Assembly: GCF_014200305.1 (NCBI RefSeq)
Contig: NZ_JACHBL010000001.1
Coordinates: forward strand, 2,170,001-2,234,000
Direction of reading: 5' to 3'
From: Neomicrococcus lactis
GTDB taxonomy: Bacteria > Actinomycetota > Actinomycetes > Actinomycetales > Micrococcaceae
Length of the DNA: 64,000 nucleotides
Of this stretch, positions 1 through 7,703 are shown in pieces. The notes beneath the pieces were generated by a model. The model saw only the letters and a program-made list of their open reading frames with translations. It searched no databases and was not told where the DNA came from. The translations under genes were made by a program, and so were the position numbers. The stretch's first letter is position 1. Every line of letters begins with the position of its first letter.

Positions 1-975
1 GCTTCATCGGTTGAACCGAATGAAGCCGAGAATAATCCTGCAACAACAGCCACGGATCGGGACTTCATGGAAATCGATGAGAGCACACCGCTTGCTAATC
101 AGATTGCCAATGAGACTAAGCGTCGCGAAGAACTGAAGAACAGCACATTGCCTATTCCACTCGAAACTCGCTTTATCTCTGTCAGCAACCAAAAGGGCGG
201 CGTTGGCAAGACCACGTCTACCGTAAACCTTGCTGCCGCCTTGGCGAAGCAGGGGTTGCACGTCTTGGTCGTGGACATTGACCCACAGGGCAATGCCTCG
301 ACCGCTCTTGGCATCGATCACCGCGCAGAAGTGGACAGCATTTACGATGTGCTCATCAACGATGTGCCCTTGGCTGAGGTAATTCAGAAGTGCCCTGATC
401 TGGACAATCTTGTGGTGGCTCCAGCAACGATCCACTTGGCTGGTGCTGAGATTGAGCTCGTGTCTCTTGTGGCACGTGAGCAGCGATTGCGCCGCGCACT
501 CGAAGAGTACGCCAACCACCGGGCGAGCGAGGGCGAAGCACGCCTCGACTACATCTTCATTGACTGCCCACCGTCGTTGGGTCTCTTGACGGTGAACGCA
601 TTTGTGGCTGCTAAGGAAGTCTTGATTCCTATTCAGTGCGAGTACTACGCGCTTGAAGGATTGAGCCAGCTCCTGAACAACATCAAGCTCATCCAGAAGC
701 ATCTGAATGAGTCCTTGGACGTCTCCACCATCCTTCTGACCATGTACGACGGTCGAACGAACCTCGCATCCCAGGTCGCCGCTGAAGTTCGGGAGCATTT
801 CCCGAGCGAAGTGTTGGACGCCGTTATTCCACGTTCGGTTCGCATTTCCGAAGCGCCAAGTTATCAACAGACGGTCATTACTTATGACCCGAATTCGACG
901 GGCGCACTGTCCTATCTCGAAGCTGCCAGCGAGATTGCAAAGCGCGGCGCTGAGAAGGATTCCACAAAGAAATAG
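1..975 (+). CDS. parA: Chromosome-partitioning ATPase ParA (5' end outside window)
   Basis: Walker-type ATPase of ParA/Soj family. It binds nucleoid DNA non-specifically and, stimulated by ParB bound at parS, moves replication origins apart. The deviant Walker A motif KGGVGKTT follows a short N-terminal tail; DIDPQGN (A') and the FIDCPPSLG block (Walker B) come later, and the C-terminal fold is complete. The frame is open from base 1 to the ATG at 67, with no convincing ribosome-binding site before that ATG. ParA proteins of related genera carry an N-terminal tail, so the true start may lie left of the window. A terminator-like hairpin separates it from parB. Family assignment is secure; only the start is uncertain. 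Confidence 0.95.
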   Translation, partial: ASSVEPNEAENNPATTATDRDFMEIDESTPLANQIANETKRREELKNSTLPIPLETRFISVSNQKGGVGKTTSTVNLAAALAKQGLHVLVVDIDPQGNASTALGIDHRAEVDSIYDVLINDVPLAEVIQKCPDLDNLVVAPATIHLAGAEIELVSLVAREQRLRRALEEYANHRASEGEARLDYIFIDCPPSLGLLTVNAFVAAKEVLIPIQCEYYALEGLSQLLNNIKLIQKHLNESLDVSTILLTMYDGRTNLASQVAAEVREHFPSEVLDAVIPRSVRISEAPSYQQTVITYDPNSTGALSYLEAASEIAKRGAEKDSTKK

Positions 976-1012
976 CACGCCGGCGATGTTGTAGATCTCC
1001 TAGAAATCCTTG

Positions 1013-1044
1013 AAGGGACAGTCATCATTGGGTGACTGTCCCTT
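1013..1044 (+). terminator. Hairpin terminator between parA and parB
   Basis: A 12-bp perfect stem (AAGGGACAGTCA with TGACTGTCCCTT) closes an 8-nt loop 37 bases after the parA stop and is followed by TCTTG. It probably ends or attenuates the parA transcript, so parB may have its own promoter; TAGAAT at 1099-1104 is a possible -10, but I see no clear -35. Confidence 0.6.
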
Positions 1045-1132
1045 TCTTGTTGCGCGGATTCGCTGGAGTCGCACAACGCATCTTTGCTCGTCAAAGACTA
1101 GAATTGATTCAGATCAAACGGAAGTAGTTGTG

Positions 1133-1152
1133 TAATCCACAGCTGTGGATAT
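1133..1152. promoter_or_regulatory. Inverted pair of DnaA-box-like 9-mers ahead of parB
   Basis: TAATCCACA (1133-1141) and TGTGGATAT (1144-1152) face each other across two bases; together they contain the perfect palindrome ATCCACAGCTGTGGAT. Each 9-mer differs at one base from the DnaA box TTATCCACA. The pair ends 15 bases before the parB start codon, beside the Shine-Dalgarno sequence. It could be a DnaA or repressor site or, in RNA, a hairpin near the ribosome-binding site. Function is inferred. Confidence 0.4.
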
Positions 1153-1167
1153 CACTGAGGAGAACTG

Positions 1168-3042
1168 ATGGCTGAGAAGCGCAGAGGACTGGGCCGTGGG
1201 CTCGGAGCGTTGATTGCAACGGGACCAACGGAGCCTGTCGAAGAAAAGAAGGCAACCACTCCTTCGTCTGAGGAAGTCGAAGCCGCGCCGACGCCTGCTT
1301 CACGTGAAACGACCAACACGGACAAGCGAACACCCGCATACTCTTCTGCAGATCAAACGAAATTGGTTGATTCATCGTCATCAAAGGCTGATAAGAAGTC
1401 TCCTGCTGCTGCTACTGGTGACGTTACTGCAAGCGCTGAGACCGGAAAGAAGTCTTCCACTGCATCCGTCGACCCGGGAGAGGAAGAGTCTTCGAAGGGA
1501 TCCAAGTCCGGAGAATCCACGAAGAATTCCGACGCCGAGGAACCGGCTGACAAGGAATCGGCATTCAAGTCTGGTGCTGATGACAGCCAAGAAGACAGCA
1601 CCACTTCGGTGGCCAACGCAGTCGATGTCCTACGGAAGCGCACTTCAGAACGTCGACGCAAGGCACTGGCCGATACGGTCAAGGCAGAGGACGAGAAGAA
1701 GACTCCTGCAGAGACAAAGGACTCCTCTAAGCGCAGCACTGTCGTGGAGGAGAACGAGGCGGAGCTGGATGCTGACGGTGACGAAGTTCCTCGTATCCGT
1801 CCAGTCGACATGTTCTTTGGTGGCTCGCCGAGCCCACGGAGCAATGTTTCACGTGAAACATCTCGCGCCAATCGTCGTCGTGCCCAAGTTCCAGATCTAC
1901 TGAGCGAACGTGCGGCCCGTGTGCTCAAGAATCGCGAGGACAACGGGACTGATGTAGAAGAGCAGGCTGAGACAACCTCGCCGGCGCCAAAGTCCACTGG
2001 CAACACAAGTGCAGCTGCCGACTCCAAGAACAGTGAGGAGTTGGAATCATCCAAGAATGAAGTAACGCGGCCTACTGGAGAAGAGAAGTCAGATGCAGCT
2101 TCTGATCGCACCAGTTCGGTAGACAAAGATGAAATAGTTGCTCAGAAATCTGATGTTTCACGTGAAACATTGACGGATTCAGACCAGGGTGACAATCCAT
2201 CTGGCTCTGATGTAGAGGATCTAGCCAGTATTCCAGGGCTTTCCTACGCTGAACTGCCGATTGATTCGATTCATCCCAACCGCAAACAGCCACGTCAAGT
2301 CTTCGATGAAGAGGATATGTCCGAGCTGGAACACTCCATTCGTGAGATTGGCCTGCTGCAACCGATCGTTGTTCGTCCCTCCTCCGAAGAAGGGGACGCC
2401 AAATACGAGCTCGTCATGGGTGAACGTCGTTGGCGCGCTGCACAGCGTGTGGGAATGGAACAGATCCCTGCAATCATTCGTGAAACCAAGGACGAGGACC
2501 TTCTCCGAGACGCACTTCTCGAGAATTTGCACCGTTCTGAACTGAATCCGCTTGAAGAAGCGGCTGCTTATCAGCAACTTCTTCAAGAGTTTGGTTGCTC
2601 TCAGGACGAACTCTCCCAGAAGATTGGTCGCTCTCGTTCGCAGATCTCGAACACCATTCGACTCATGAAGTTGCCGCCGTTGGTTCAGCGTCGTGTAGCT
2701 GCTGGCGTAATCTCGCAAGGTCACGCGCGTGCGCTCCTCTCACTTGAAGACGTCGCCGAAATGGAACGTCTTGCACAGAGGATCGTCAACGAGGGTCTGT
2801 CCGTCCGGTCCGTCGAGGAAATTGTTGCGCTGCAGGCAGGTCTACGTCGCGCGGACAACACTCGTCAGGCCAAAGAAGTCGCCCGCCCCGAGCGCCTGGA
2901 CTACTTCGCAAACGCATTGTCAGACCGCCTTGATACGCAGGTGAAGATCACGCTCGGTGCGAAGAAGGGTCGCGTTAGCATCGAATTTGCTAGCGTTGAC
3001 GATCTGAATCGCATCATGGGAGTTATCGCACCGTCCAATTAG
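1168..3042 (+). CDS. parB: Chromosome-partitioning protein ParB with a very long N-terminal extension
   Basis: Binds parS, spreads as a CTP-dependent clamp and loads condensin. The N-terminal ParA-contact peptide (MAEKRRGLGRGLGALI) is typical. The CTP/parS-binding core begins near residue 355 (ELPIDSIHPN) and contains GERRWRA around 418-424, the ENLHRSELNPLEEA block, the helix-turn-helix, and a C-terminal dimerization domain. At 624 residues it is nearly twice the usual ParB length. The surplus is residues 20-355, a low-complexity stretch rich in Ser, Thr, Glu, Lys and Asp, probably disordered. Three parS-like sites lie inside it and are translated as VSRET, VSRET and SRET. The start has a good GAGGAGA ribosome-binding site. 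The identity is secure; the extension's role is unknown. Confidence 0.97.
   Translation: MAEKRRGLGRGLGALIATGPTEPVEEKKATTPSSEEVEAAPTPASRETTNTDKRTPAYSSADQTKLVDSSSSKADKKSPAAATGDVTASAETGKKSSTASVDPGEEESSKGSKSGESTKNSDAEEPADKESAFKSGADDSQEDSTTSVANAVDVLRKRTSERRRKALADTVKAEDEKKTPAETKDSSKRSTVVEENEAELDADGDEVPRIRPVDMFFGGSPSPRSNVSRETSRANRRRAQVPDLLSERAARVLKNREDNGTDVEEQAETTSPAPKSTGNTSAAADSKNSEELESSKNEVTRPTGEEKSDAASDRTSSVDKDEIVAQKSDVSRETLTDSDQGDNPSGSDVEDLASIPGLSYAELPIDSIHPNRKQPRQVFDEEDMSELEHSIREIGLLQPIVVRPSSEEGDAKYELVMGERRWRAAQRVGMEQIPAIIRETKDEDLLRDALLENLHRSELNPLEEAAAYQQLLQEFGCSQDELSQKIGRSRSQISNTIRLMKLPPLVQRRVAAGVISQGHARALLSLEDVAEMERLAQRIVNEGLSVRSVEEIVALQAGLRRADNTRQAKEVARPERLDYFANALSDRLDTQVKITLGAKKGRVSIEFASVDDLNRIMGVIAPSN
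1296..1311. other. Degenerate parS site inside parB
   Basis: This 16-mer matches the parS consensus TGTTTCACGTGAAACA at 14 of 16 positions; the differences are C at position 3 and G at 16. It keeps the central TTCACGTGAA core. Its translated product is part of the disordered ParB linker. Two mismatches make binding less certain than at the perfect sites. Confidence 0.45.
1845..1860. other. parS site inside parB coding sequence
   Basis: A perfect 16-bp parS palindrome (TGTTTCACGTGAAACA), read in the parB frame as part of NVSRET. Its position inside the linker keeps it clear of the folded domains. Confidence 0.9.
2154..2169. other. parS site inside parB coding sequence
   Basis: A second perfect parS 16-mer within parB, translated as part of DVSRET about 35 residues before the folded core of the protein. 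Confidence 0.9.
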
Positions 3043-3053
3043 GACATCTATTA

Positions 3054-3106
3054 GAGGGCTGGTGTGAATGTTTCACGTGAAACATTCACACCGGCCCTCC
3101 TTTTTG
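3054..3106 (+). terminator. parB terminator with a parS core
   Basis: Two arms, 3054-3068 and 3085-3099, pair with one G-U and flank the palindromic parS at 3069-3084, making an unbroken inverted repeat of 46 bp. CTTTTTG follows directly. It lies 12 bases after the parB stop. As RNA it is a canonical intrinsic terminator; as DNA its apex is a ParB binding site. Confidence 0.85.
3069..3084. other. parS site at the apex of the parB terminator
   Basis: A perfect parS 16-mer centred on the symmetry axis of the terminator inverted repeat. Confidence 0.9.
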
Positions 3107-3395
3107 CATAAATTCTTAGTGTCGGCTCGGCACGCGTTTTTCAGAATTCTCAGAGCTCCCTGGTTTGCGCCCTGTTTCATGTCTGCTTGCATCTGATCTG
3201 GAGACCATAATCAGGGGTTTGTGCTCTTTACAACACACGTGTTGGCCGAATACACCATGTTGCCGCGTCTGAATGGAGCAACAAGTCTCTCCAGGACAGT
3301 CCTCTACTCCACCAACTGTCGGCCAAAAGATTGTGATCTTATGTTCCACTTGAGTTTGAAGCTCCTTCGGAGAACTGCATCACCGTTTCGCCGCA

Positions 3396-3411
3396 TGTTT
3401 CACGTGAAACA
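3396..3411. other. parS site
   Basis: A perfect parS 16-mer in the gene-free region, with no flanking inverted repeat, unlike the sites at 3069 and 4159. Confidence 0.9.
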
Positions 3412-3656
3412 TAGGTGTCGGGTAGTCACTGATTCACAGTCTGCTGAGTTGCTTCCATGAATTTGGGCTCTTGCTTTCTATCGGCAGTAGCAGCGTGATG
3501 CCGAGGAATGAGACGTCGATGACCCGATCGCGGGAGGATGTATGTTGACAGAGTTATCGGCGCGGCGTGTGTTCGCAACATAGCCCCTCAAACATTCCTC
3601 CTGCATCTCTGTTTGACGACATGTTAGATATTGGAAGTTCTTCGTGTCTCGAGAAA

Positions 3657-3672
3657 TGTTTCACGTGGAACA
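3657..3672. other. parS site with one mismatch
   Basis: TGTTTCACGTGGAACA; G replaces A at position 12 and all other bases match the consensus. Single-mismatch parS sites are commonly functional in actinobacteria. Confidence 0.75.
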
Positions 3673-4148
3673 TTGAGCGACGGCTTGTTCATACCGTCGT
3701 GCCGCCTGCAGCGCCGGCCTCTATGCGGAGGAGTATCCAGGGTGGCGTTCTCGGATCTGATAGCCAGCCAGCACGATCTATTGCCACATCATTGCGACCG
3801 TAGTTGTGTGCTGCGCCGGGCTAACGCACCTCGCTGTGCAGCATCGGGACATGCTATTCACAGATGGCAAGCTATCTCAGGTTGTGTATGTGCCAGGTAA
3901 TTCTGAGGTTCATTGCGATACATGTATCGCTGGTCGATTAGAAGAAGGCATTGTCCCCATTGCTTTTGTATGGAGGAAGTAGTGGGCAGTGTGTGATGGA
4001 GTGCGACTTACTCCCTGATATGGGTATAACCTCGCAGGTTCAAATGCCGTTGCGTTTGTGGTGGCAGGGTGATTCGAGTTGCCCCTACTGCGCCTTCCTC
4101 GTTGCCACGGCCAGGCAGTCGTGTCCGGCGTTGAGCATACGTAAGAAA

Positions 4149-4184
4149 AGGGCGGTCATGTTTCACGTGAAACATGACCGCCCT
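4149..4184 (-). terminator. trxA terminator with a parS core
   Basis: A perfect 36-bp palindrome: ten-base arms (4149-4158 and 4175-4184) around the parS at 4159-4174. On the minus strand it follows the trxA stop by about 40 bases, and the descending arm runs into TTTTCTTACG, giving a Rho-independent terminator. It is the second parS-cored terminator of the window. Confidence 0.8.
4159..4174. other. parS site at the apex of the trxA terminator
   Basis: A perfect parS 16-mer on the symmetry axis of the hairpin that ends the trxB-trxA transcript. Confidence 0.9.
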
Positions 4185-4223
4185 AAGAGATAAGCGATGT
4201 GAGGCGAGATGTGCCTCAGAGCT

Positions 4224-4547
4224 TTACAGGTACTCTGCGAACTCCTGCTCGAGAACCTTCTTTGGCTTCGCTCCGATGGAGGTAGCAACGTGCTCGCCAC
4301 CCTGGAAGACGAAGACTGCAGGAATAGAGGTGATGCCGTACTGAGCTGCGATTGCAGGGTTCTCGTCAACGTTCACCTTGACGACCTCTACCTTCTCACC
4401 GTGCTCGGCAGCAATCTCGTCGAGGATTGGACTCAACATGCGGCAAGGACCGCACCATTCTGCCCAGAAATCAACGATTACTGGCTTATCAGATTCGAGA
4501 ACGTCCTTCTGGAAGCTCTGATCGGTAACGTCTTTAGCGTTGCTCAT
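4224..4547 (-). CDS. trxA: Thioredoxin
   Basis: Small cytoplasmic thiol-disulfide oxidoreductase of 107 residues that reduces protein disulfides and is recycled by the reductase encoded next door. The active site WCGPC sits about residues 31-35, after the FWAEWC strand, and the cis-proline segment [11 protein letters not shown] is present around 74-84, so the fold is complete. AAGGAC upstream of the ATG serves as ribosome-binding site. It is the second gene of a trxB-trxA pair, 90 bases behind trxB, and is followed by the parS-cored terminator. Confidence 0.97.
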   Translation of the reverse strand: MSNAKDVTDQSFQKDVLESDKPVIVDFWAEWCGPCRMLSPILDEIAAEHGEKVEVVKVNVDENPAIAAQYGITSIPAVFVFQGGEHVATSIGAKPKKVLEQEFAEYL

Positions 4548-4591
4548 GTGATTCCGTCCTTAGGTTTAGGGAGAACTGTTTGATGTTGTAA

Positions 4592-4626
4592 CCGGGTGAA
4601 TGGTGGTATCTATTCCATCCACCCGG
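4592..4626 (-). promoter_or_regulatory. Hairpin in the trxB-trxA intergenic gap
   Basis: CCGGGTG and CACCCGG form a 7-bp stem extended by ATGG/CCAT. It stands 11 bases behind the trxB stop and about 45 before the trxA start. There is no T run after it on the minus strand, so it is more likely an RNA-processing or attenuating element than a full terminator. Confidence 0.4.
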
Positions 4627-4637
4627 ACTGGCCTTAT

Positions 4638-5624
4638 TTAGACTGTAGCGGCCTCTTGGGCTGCCGGCTTGTGATCCTGCACGGTAGACGCGAGGAAGTG
4701 CTCTACGTCGATCGCAGCGGCACAGCCGGAGCCTGCGGCCGTGATGGCCTGACGGTAGCTGGAGTCGATGACGTCGCCGGCAGCGAAGACGCCGGGAAGG
4801 GACGTCTTGGAGGAACGGCCCTGAACGGCGATGGTTCCATCTTCGGTCAGCTCGAGCTGGCCCTTGACGAGATCCGTGCGTGGATCGTTTCCGATGGCTA
4901 CGAAGAGACCAGTGATTGGAAGCTCGCGTTCGGTGCCATCTACCGTGCTACGCAGGGTAATGGAGCTGACCTTGTCTTCACCGTTGACGGCAGCAACTTC
5001 TGAGTTCCACGCGAATTCGATCTTCTCGTTAGCCAATGCACGGTCAGCCATGATCTTCGAGGCACGGAGTCCTTCACGACGGTGAACAACCGTCACTTTG
5101 GATGCGAACTTCGTCAGGAAGAGGGCCTCCTCCATGGCGGAGTCTCCACCGCCTACAACTGCTATCTCCTGGTTGCGGAAGAAGAAGCCATCGCACGTTG
5201 CACACCATGAGACACCGTGGCCGGAGAGGCGCTTTTCGTCAGGCAAGCCCAACTCGCGGTATGCGGAGCCGGTAGCGATGATGACCGCGCGTGCCTTGTA
5301 AACCTCACCGCTGCCAAGCGTGACGGTCTTGATCTCGCCTTCGAGTTCAACAGATTCAACGTCTTCGAATTGAATATCGGCGCCAAATCGCTCTGCCTGC
5401 TTCATCATGTTGTCCATTAGCTCTGGGCCCATGATGCCGTCAACAAAGCCAGGGAAGTTCTCAACCTCGGTGGTGTTCATGAGCTCGCCACCAGCTGTGA
5501 CAGAACCAGCGAACACAATTGGGTTCAGATTGGCGCGCGCCGTGTAGACGGCTGCCGTGTAGCCGGCAGGTCCGGAGCCGACGATGATGACGTCACGGAC
5601 ATCCGATGTGGTTTCAACAGTCAC
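4638..5624 (-). CDS. trxB: Thioredoxin-disulfide reductase
   Basis: NADPH-dependent flavoenzyme of 328 residues that reduces thioredoxin. The N-terminal FAD-binding motif [15 protein letters not shown] is at residues 17-31, the redox-active CATC near 143, the NADPH motif [10 protein letters not shown] near 160, and the C-terminal FAD segment VFAAGDV near 284. All are intact and the length is normal. The start is GTG behind AAAGAGGAT. It leads the trxB-trxA pair, so both halves of the thioredoxin cycle are made together. Proteins of this family occasionally reduce ferredoxin instead, but the CATC motif and adjacent trxA support the assignment. Confidence 0.97.
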   Translation of the reverse strand: MTVETTSDVRDVIIVGSGPAGYTAAVYTARANLNPIVFAGSVTAGGELMNTTEVENFPGFVDGIMGPELMDNMMKQAERFGADIQFEDVESVELEGEIKTVTLGSGEVYKARAVIIATGSAYRELGLPDEKRLSGHGVSWCATCDGFFFRNQEIAVVGGGDSAMEEALFLTKFASKVTVVHRREGLRASKIMADRALANEKIEFAWNSEVAAVNGEDKVSSITLRSTVDGTERELPITGLFVAIGNDPRTDLVKGQLELTEDGTIAVQGRSSKTSLPGVFAAGDVIDSSYRQAITAAGSGCAAAIDVEHFLASTVQDHKPAAQEAATV

Positions 5625-5700
5625 AGGTTGGATCCTCTTTCAAGCAAGTTTTTGGGCTGATCTCTAGGCTACAGCCCTCTCCGTACACGGCCATCACGAG

Positions 5701-5720
5701 ACATACGCGTTTACGTATGT
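5701..5720. promoter_or_regulatory. 20-bp inverted repeat upstream of trxB
   Basis: ACATACG and CGTATGT are perfect 7-bp arms around six bases, centred 86 bases before the trxB start. The position suits an operator at the trxB promoter. I recognise no regulator for it and saw no other copy in the window. Confidence 0.4.
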
Positions 5721-5736
5721 GTCACAACCTTGTCCG

Positions 5737-5779
5737 AGCAAAAAGTATTCCCCGGATCGTTGAGTCCGAGGAATACTTT
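5737..5779 (-). terminator. Terminator behind the pseudokinase-like gene
   Basis: AAAGTATTCC and GGAATACTTT form a 10-bp stem, extended by CGGA/TCCG, and are followed on the minus strand by a run of T. It lies about 20 bases behind the stop of the gene ending at 5802 and closes the NUDIX-murJ-pseudokinase transcript. Confidence 0.75.
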
Positions 5780-5801
5780 GAACTGCTGAAAAGAGTACTT
5801 G

Positions 5802-7646
5802 CTACTTGACCTTGATCTCTGCGATCTGGAGGCCAAATGGGCGCTCTGGTGAAGATGGTGCAGCCTGACGTGGCAATTCCGTGATGTTGATGAACACGTA
5901 CTTCGCTTTAGCTGGTGCTCCCTGATCATTCGCTACAGGGACGGTCACCGTTGGACCCGTGAAGGATCCCTGCGCAACTGCCGTAGCCGATGACTTGTCG
6001 TTGGAATCGCCTACAAGGATCTCGAAGGCTCCACCTGTTCCGTTGAGACCGGAAAGCTCGAGTTCAGCGACATCGGCCTGTTCCTTGAGCTCAACGATCA
6101 GCTCCATGGAATCCGCGAAACCACCAAACTTAGCGTTCGAGAAGGAGAAGGTGCGGTAGAGCGTGCCTTCGTTGCCATCAAACGCGCGCGGCAACAGGTT
6201 GTCACGCTCTGCCGTGAGCGCCTGATTTCCAGGCACATTGCGTTCGAGTCCAACGATCTCTGGCGTCACAGTGTTTGCCGGTGCAGACTGCGACGTGTTT
6301 CCGCTAGCTGCCGAAGAGCCAGCCGCGCTCGAGTTCGAAGCAGCCGCGGAGCTCTGCGCTGCGGTGTTGCCGCGCGGACTCAAAGCCTGGAAGGCGAAGA
6401 CCACTGCGACGATCAGCACGAGGCCTAGAAGTGCACCAATGACAAGGCGACGAGTCCGTGCTTCCTTGTCCCGATCCACCTCTGAATCATCGTCCTCATC
6501 GTAGTAGCCGGCTTCGGACTCGTATTCGGCGTCATCCCACTGCTCGTTATTGTCATCTGACAAGAACTCAGGAGTCTCTTCGGGAGCTTCCTCGGGAGTC
6601 GTGTTCTGGTTGTTGCCACGGACGCGACCCAACATTGCGGCTCCGGCGCCAGCGATGCCAGCTGCAGCACCCGCTACGTAGCGGCCAGCTGCCCCACGGC
6701 GATCGTTGACGGAAGATTCATCAGCTTCGTCGAAGTCATCCGTCTTGTCCGGTGCATCCGCAGGCTCCACGGCGTCGCGTGAGCGCACATCGCTCTCGGG
6801 CACGTCATTGCCGCGCGAATAAGCACTCGCAAACGGGCGCTCCTCGACAACCTCGTCGGCAGCAGGTTCCTCATCGGCCAACTGAGAGACCTTAGGCTCG
6901 TGCTCAGGACGTGGAGGCGGCGTAGAGAACCTTGTGCCCCGACGAGGCGCAGAGACGGCCGCAGAAGGCTGCTGAGCCTCTCGTGGCTGCGTATCCGTGT
7001 CCTTCGTTTCAGCAACTCGCGATTCTTGAACCGGCGGCTCGGAATCCTTCGAGGAATCTTGGGAGACAGTCTCCTCAGGCGTGTACTCCTCGACCGCAGG
7101 ACGGACACTCTCTTGAGCTGCGTCGTCGTCATTGCTGTCCTTGGAACGCCCAAAGCGGGACTTGATGTCATTGAGGCGCTGCTGAAGGCCCGGATTAACG
7201 GGTCGGTTCTGCTGCGCAAGCTCGTGGTAGTACTCGTCATCGTCTTCGTAGACGTGCGGCTCGAAGGCGCGAGCTTCGCCGAAAATTTCGGAACCCAGGG
7301 TGTCCGTCATGAACGGCTCAATGTACGGCGCGTTCTTCTGGGCCTCCATCACGAGGTCCAAAAGATCTTCAGACTCGGCAATATTCGTAATGAGATACGT
7401 GCGGCCCTCGCTCAAACCGAGATCCAAGATCTGCACGTTACCGATGCGCTCGCCAGTGGCGATTTCGCGGGCGCTCGTGGCAGCCTGCGCGGCATTCACG
7501 GGTGCGGCAACAAGGATTGAGACAGGGCGGTCAAGAACTTGATCGAACCCGCGCAACACATGGTCGTCGTCGTTCGAGATCAGCACACGTTCGGTGACGC
7601 GGTAACGACCGCCGAGCACCGTGCCCACGTTGAACTGCTGTGCCAA
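5802..7646 (-). CDS. Membrane protein with truncated protein-kinase-like N-terminus, MurJ partner
   Basis: A 614-residue single-pass protein. Residues 8-110 resemble the N-lobe of Ser/Thr kinases (VLGGRYRVTERV start) but lack the catalytic loop and DFG, so it is at most a pseudokinase. Residues 130-395 are acidic, Pro/Ser-rich and probably disordered. One membrane helix lies near 399-420. The outer C-terminus (450-614) resembles the discoidin-like domain at the end of mycobacterial MviN. In Mycobacterium tuberculosis the MurJ, pseudokinase, helix and outer domain are one polypeptide; here they are split into adjacent genes, 57 bases apart. A role in controlling lipid II flipping is inferred. 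The start is TTG behind GGAGGAAG. Confidence 0.75.
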   Translation of the reverse strand: MAQQFNVGTVLGGRYRVTERVLISNDDDHVLRGFDQVLDRPVSILVAAPVNAAQAATSAREIATGERIGNVQILDLGLSEGRTYLITNIAESEDLLDLVMEAQKNAPYIEPFMTDTLGSEIFGEARAFEPHVYEDDDEYYHELAQQNRPVNPGLQQRLNDIKSRFGRSKDSNDDDAAQESVRPAVEEYTPEETVSQDSSKDSEPPVQESRVAETKDTDTQPREAQQPSAAVSAPRRGTRFSTPPPRPEHEPKVSQLADEEPAADEVVEERPFASAYSRGNDVPESDVRSRDAVEPADAPDKTDDFDEADESSVNDRRGAAGRYVAGAAAGIAGAGAAMLGRVRGNNQNTTPEEAPEETPEFLSDDNNEQWDDAEYESEAGYYDEDDDSEVDRDKEARTRRLVIGALLGLVLIVAVVFAFQALSPRGNTAAQSSAAASNSSAAGSSAASGNTSQSAPANTVTPEIVGLERNVPGNQALTAERDNLLPRAFDGNEGTLYRTFSFSNAKFGGFADSMELIVELKEQADVAELELSGLNGTGGAFEILVGDSNDKSSATAVAQGSFTGPTVTVPVANDQGAPAKAKYVFINITELPRQAAPSSPERPFGLQIAEIKVK

Positions 7647-7703
7647 AACTTCCTCCAGAACTGGTGACAGGCACTCTCAAGGTAGCGCCGGTTTGCGTAA
7701 AGA

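Larger units (their letters stand above)
3107..4148. other. Gene-free parS region between parB and trxA
   Basis: About 1 kb in which I find no credible gene: short open frames exist on both strands, but none has a good ribosome-binding site, recognisable family or coding-like composition. The recognisable content is parS sites at 3396 and 3657, with a further one just beyond at 4159. With the sites in parB it forms a centromere-like cluster. It may also hold a decayed gene I cannot recognise. Confidence 0.55.

Noticed and set aside
4031-4060. tRNA-like GGTTCAAAT segment
   Set aside because: The T-arm would not pair and no acceptor or anticodon stems can be drawn around it.
3221-4193. Several 60-90 codon open frames in the parB-trxA gap
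   Set aside because: No ribosome-binding sites, no homology recognised, and some span parS sites in changing frames.
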